The notes beneath the pieces are model-generated. The model saw nothing but the letters and a program-made list of their open reading frames with translations, was not told the origin of the DNA and did not search any database. From positions 1,010,661 through 1,074,660 of the forward strand of contig NZ_CP016474.1 in NCBI RefSeq assembly GCF_001693255.1: 64,000 nucleotides of DNA, in the 5' to 3' direction. The stretch is from Picosynechococcus sp. PCC 7003 (GTDB taxonomy: Bacteria; Cyanobacteriota; Cyanobacteriia; Cyanobacteriales; MRBY01). Every line of letters starts with the position of its first letter. Positions within the stretch are counted from its first letter, which is position 1. Shown here in pieces: positions 61,542 through 64,000 of this stretch. The position numbers and the translations under genes are program-made.

Positions 61542-62477
61542 ATGGCTTGGCATACAAATCACAATATTTTGATTCAAGGGATCCATACCCCCCTTGCCCA
61601 ATACTATCTCCCCCGGATGGTCGCCTATGGCACCGAGATTATTGGGGGCGTCAGTGCCGGGGGCGGCGGCGAGACCCGCGATGGCATTCCCACGTTTGAT
61701 TTAGTCACAGAAGCCAAGGCTCAGGTCGGCGAGATCACCACCAGTTTGATCTTTGTTGAACCCTTTAACGTTTTGGATGCGGCCTTTGAGGCGATCGCCG
61801 CCGGGATCAAACAACTGATCATCATTTCTGCAGGAGTACCGCCTTTGGATATGGTACGGCTGCTCTGCCAAGCCCAACAAGAAGATGTCCAGATTCTCGG
61901 GCCAGGGAGCAGTGGGTTAGTGATTCCGGGGCAACTGTGGCTGGGGACAAACTTTGTCAACCACTTTCAACCCGGCGAGGTCGCGCTTCTTAGTCGATTT
62001 AGTAGCCTCTCCCAGGAGGTGGCAATTCTCCTCAATCAAGCGGGTTTGGGCCAATCCTATGTGGTGGATGTGGGCAACGCCGATCTGCCGGGTTCCCATT
62101 TTGCCCAGTGGCTCCACTACCTCGATCAAGATCCCCACACCAAGGCGATCGCCCTTTTAGGCCGTTACGGCTCCCAAGAAGAAATTGATCTAATCCCTTT
62201 GATCCGCGACCACATCGAAACCCCCGTAGTCACTTACCTCTGTGGCAGTCACGCCCCCATCCAGCGCAGTTGTCATGATGCCGGGACAATTATCGCCAAC
62301 CAGCTTTCCTACTGCATTAGCGACACCTACACCCCAGCGGAAATGCACAGCGCCTTCAAACAGGAAAAACTCGCCTTTGGTCGTAATATCAAAGAAATTC
62401 CGACCCTGATCAAAAAAGCCCTCCAACCCCCACGCAGTCGCAGCCGTCGCCCCAAAAATTCTTCCACGACCCCTTAA
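61542..62477 (+). CDS. sucD: Succinyl-CoA ligase alpha subunit-like (SucD)
   Basis: 311 residues. CoA-binding N-domain (ILIQGIHTPLAQYYLPRMVA, GTEIIGGVSAGGGGETRDGI, PTFDLVTEA), then PGSSGLVIPGQLWLG and FSSLSQEVAILLNQAGLGQS. The phosphohistidine site, usually MGHAGAI, reads SCHDAGTI: the histidine is kept, neighbours differ. The C-terminal tail is basic (RSRSRRPKNSSTTP). Forms the heterodimer with SucC, encoded just upstream. Confidence 0.9.
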   Translation: MAWHTNHNILIQGIHTPLAQYYLPRMVAYGTEIIGGVSAGGGGETRDGIPTFDLVTEAKAQVGEITTSLIFVEPFNVLDAAFEAIAAGIKQLIIISAGVPPLDMVRLLCQAQQEDVQILGPGSSGLVIPGQLWLGTNFVNHFQPGEVALLSRFSSLSQEVAILLNQAGLGQSYVVDVGNADLPGSHFAQWLHYLDQDPHTKAIALLGRYGSQEEIDLIPLIRDHIETPVVTYLCGSHAPIQRSCHDAGTIIANQLSYCISDTYTPAEMHSAFKQEKLAFGRNIKEIPTLIKKALQPPRSRSRRPKNSSTTP

Positions 62478-62558
62478 ATTTGCATGATCCAAACCCTATC
62501 CCCAGCATCGGATCTAAGATAAACTTGGCAACCGAAATGCTCAGCATCCCCGACATCC

Positions 62559-63425
62559 ATGGCACAAATTCTTGATGGCAAAAGCTTTGCCCAAAAAATC
62601 CAAGCAAACCTTAAAACCCAGATCGCGGCGATCGCCCCCAAAATGGGTCGCCCCCCAGGTCTCGCCGTGCTGATGGTTGGGGATAATCCCGCGAGCGCCG
62701 CCTATGTCCGCAACAAAGAACGCGCCTGCGAAAAAATTGGGATGGCCTCCTTTGGTAAACATTTTCCCGCTGATATTACCCAAGGCGAACTCGAAGCCGT
62801 AATCCAAGACCTCAATCAAGATGACCGGGTTGACGGAATTTTAGTGCAATTACCGTTGCCGCCCCACCTAGATGCTGTGGGTTTGCTCCTAACCATTGCC
62901 CCCGAAAAAGACGCAGATGGGCTGCACCCATTGAACCTAGGCCACCTCGTGCGCTCCGAACCGGGCCTGCGCAGTTGTACCCCCTACGGTGTGATGGAAT
63001 TGCTTAAGGAATACAACATCCCCCTCGAAGGGAAAAAAGCCGTGGTGGTGGGCCGGAGTATTTTGGTCGGGAAACCCATTGCCCTGATGCTCCTAGAAGC
63101 GAATGCCACGGTGGCGATCGCCCATTCCCGCACCCAAGACCTCGCCGCGCTCACCAGGGAGGCCGATATCCTCGTGGCCGCCATTGGCAGACCTGAATTT
63201 ATTACCGCTGACATGATCAAGCCCGGTGCCGTGGTCATTGATGTGGGCATTAATCGCATCGTCGATACTGCGACAGGTAAATCTCGCCTAGTGGGAGACG
63301 TCGCTTACACAGAGGCCGCCCAAGTCGCCGCCCAAATTACCCCTGTCCCTGGTGGGATTGGCCCCATGACCGTGGCGATGCTCCTGCAAAATACCTTCAA
63401 CAGCTACCAAGCCAAGGCCGAATAA
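62559..63425 (+). CDS. folD: Bifunctional methylene-THF dehydrogenase/cyclohydrolase
   Basis: 288 residues. FolD interconverts methylene-, methenyl- and formyl-tetrahydrofolate. Motifs: [20 protein letters not shown] with the catalytic Y-x3-[59 protein letters not shown] for NADP, and [16 protein letters not shown]. All catalytic residues are seen. Start ATG 62559; a terminator follows. Confidence 0.97.
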   Translation: MAQILDGKSFAQKIQANLKTQIAAIAPKMGRPPGLAVLMVGDNPASAAYVRNKERACEKIGMASFGKHFPADITQGELEAVIQDLNQDDRVDGILVQLPLPPHLDAVGLLLTIAPEKDADGLHPLNLGHLVRSEPGLRSCTPYGVMELLKEYNIPLEGKKAVVVGRSILVGKPIALMLLEANATVAIAHSRTQDLAALTREADILVAAIGRPEFITADMIKPGAVVIDVGINRIVDTATGKSRLVGDVAYTEAAQVAAQITPVPGGIGPMTVAMLLQNTFNSYQAKAE

Positions 63426-63454
63426 GCGTTTTTAGACATCAATTCTGATGGAAT

Positions 63455-63482
63455 ACTCTCTCCGCCTGGGGGGAGTTTTTTT
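63455..63482 (+). terminator. Terminator after folD
   Basis: ACTCTCTCC and GGGGGGAGT pair (some G-U) around GCCT, followed by TTTTTTT. Confidence 0.75.
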
Positions 63483-63574
63483 GTCTTCAACAAGGGGGAT
63501 TTCCCAAGAAAATTAGCCCAAATAGGTCGATTTTTGATTAATGAAGATATTTTTCAAGGATCCTTTCTGAGCCA

Positions 63575-63609
63575 AAGGGTACGCTAGCATCACAACAGAA
63601 GTTACCCTT
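63575..63609. promoter_or_regulatory. Inverted repeat upstream of spsA
   Basis: AAGGGTA (63575-63581) and TACCCTT (63603-63609) are perfect inverted arms 21 bases apart, about 80 bases before the spsA start. Candidate regulator site; spsA is often salt-responsive. No factor can be named. Confidence 0.3.
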
Positions 63610-63690
63610 GGGTTACGCTTTGCGATTCATTTTTCAACGAGAACCAAATCCCTTGCCACGGTTGACATTGGGTATGTCCCCAGAGCAACG

Positions 63691-64000
63691 ATGATGCGTC
63701 CCCAATCCCCTCGATACATCGTTTTAATCAGTATTCATGGTCTCATCCGCAGTCAAAATTTAGAATTGGGCCGTGATGCTGATACGGGTGGCCAAACGAA
63801 ATATGTGGTAGAACTTGCTGCTGCCCTGGCCCAGCACCCAGACATCGAACAGGTCGATTTGATTACCAAGCAGATCATTGACCCAAAAGTAAGTGCCGAC
63901 TATGGTCAGCCCTGCGAACTCATTAACGAAAAAGCCAATATTATTCGCATCTCAGCCGGGATTGATGACTATATCCCTAAGGAAGAACTTTGGGATTACC
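63691..64000 (+). CDS. spsA: Sucrose-phosphate synthase, N-terminal part (cut by window end)
   Basis: 103 codons are visible. RYIVLISIHGLIRSQNLELG, RDADTGGQTKYVVELAAALA and QVDLITKQI are the glycosyltransferase-family-4 N-domain of sucrose-phosphate synthase, with the GGQTKYV motif binding the acceptor. It makes sucrose-6-phosphate from UDP-glucose and fructose-6-phosphate. Start at ATG 63691 or the ATG just after; an earlier ATG in this stretch is out of frame. Whether a phosphatase domain follows cannot be seen. Confidence 0.9.
   Translation, partial: MMRPQSPRYIVLISIHGLIRSQNLELGRDADTGGQTKYVVELAAALAQHPDIEQVDLITKQIIDPKVSADYGQPCELINEKANIIRISAGIDDYIPKEELWDY

Overview
The window is chromosomal DNA of a cyanobacterium. 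The gene set includes chlM (chlorophyll synthesis), crtR (carotenoid hydroxylase), the ndhA-ndhI-ndhG-ndhE cluster, a CPP1-like J-domain protein, a DUF502-nusB pair, sucrose-phosphate synthase and a KaiB-family protein. The octamer GCGATCGC (HIP1), a cyanobacterial genome signature, recurs throughout. Roughly even base composition and this gene complement suggest a unicellular marine or brackish strain close to Picosynechococcus (Synechococcus PCC 7002 group). That placement is inference; no comparison was run.

Layout: 1-6.9 kb holds the end of frr, a small conserved protein, a long nucleotidyltransferase/phosphomannomutase-like fusion, a solo IS200/IS605-type end, initiator tRNA-Met, and ruvX with neighbours. 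6.9-9.1 kb is a probable small island: an SPFH protein, a broken type IV secretion pilin gene and a membrane protein, lying between two direct copies of the hflX 3' end. 9-17.7 kb has hflX, an exported protein, terD, lpxD, dusB, a response regulator-EAL protein, phoH and an OmpR-type regulator. A 1.1 kb gene-poor stretch with repeat-like sequence follows. 18.8-23.4 kb has a CPP1-like gene, nusB, DUF502, an IS200/IS605 TnpB element with a tiny divergent ribbon-helix-helix gene, and an HpsJ-like protein. 23.5-36.3 kb carries pgl, an FHA protein, four NDH-1 genes, a GH57 enzyme, a cysteine desulfurase, a KaiB-like protein, an ABC permease, an acyltransferase, an epimerase, an EI24 protein and crtR. 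36.3-45.6 kb has mrp and sufE (iron-sulfur assembly), an ABC ATPase, a CYTH protein, chlM, an anti-sigma-kinase/rhodanese fusion divergent from a response regulator-PP2C phosphatase, and larB. 45.7-57 kb has trmB, ftsH, a hybrid histidine kinase, pip, cbiT, rsmA, a cupin, a SPOR protein and a B12-binding radical SAM protein. 57-64 kb has phoX behind a PHO-box array, sucC-sucD, folD and the start of spsA.

Most of the window is housekeeping DNA. The points of most interest are: (1) the hflX-flanked island with its pilin remnant; (2) the TnpB element whose 11-bp inverted repeat sits between tnpB and a divergent RHH regulator gene too small for usual ORF cut-offs; (3) the fusion of an RsbW-like kinase domain to a tandem rhodanese facing an RsbU-like phosphatase; (4) the four-repeat PHO box of phoX; and (5) five of twelve convergent gene pairs sharing a four-base overlap of their stop codons.
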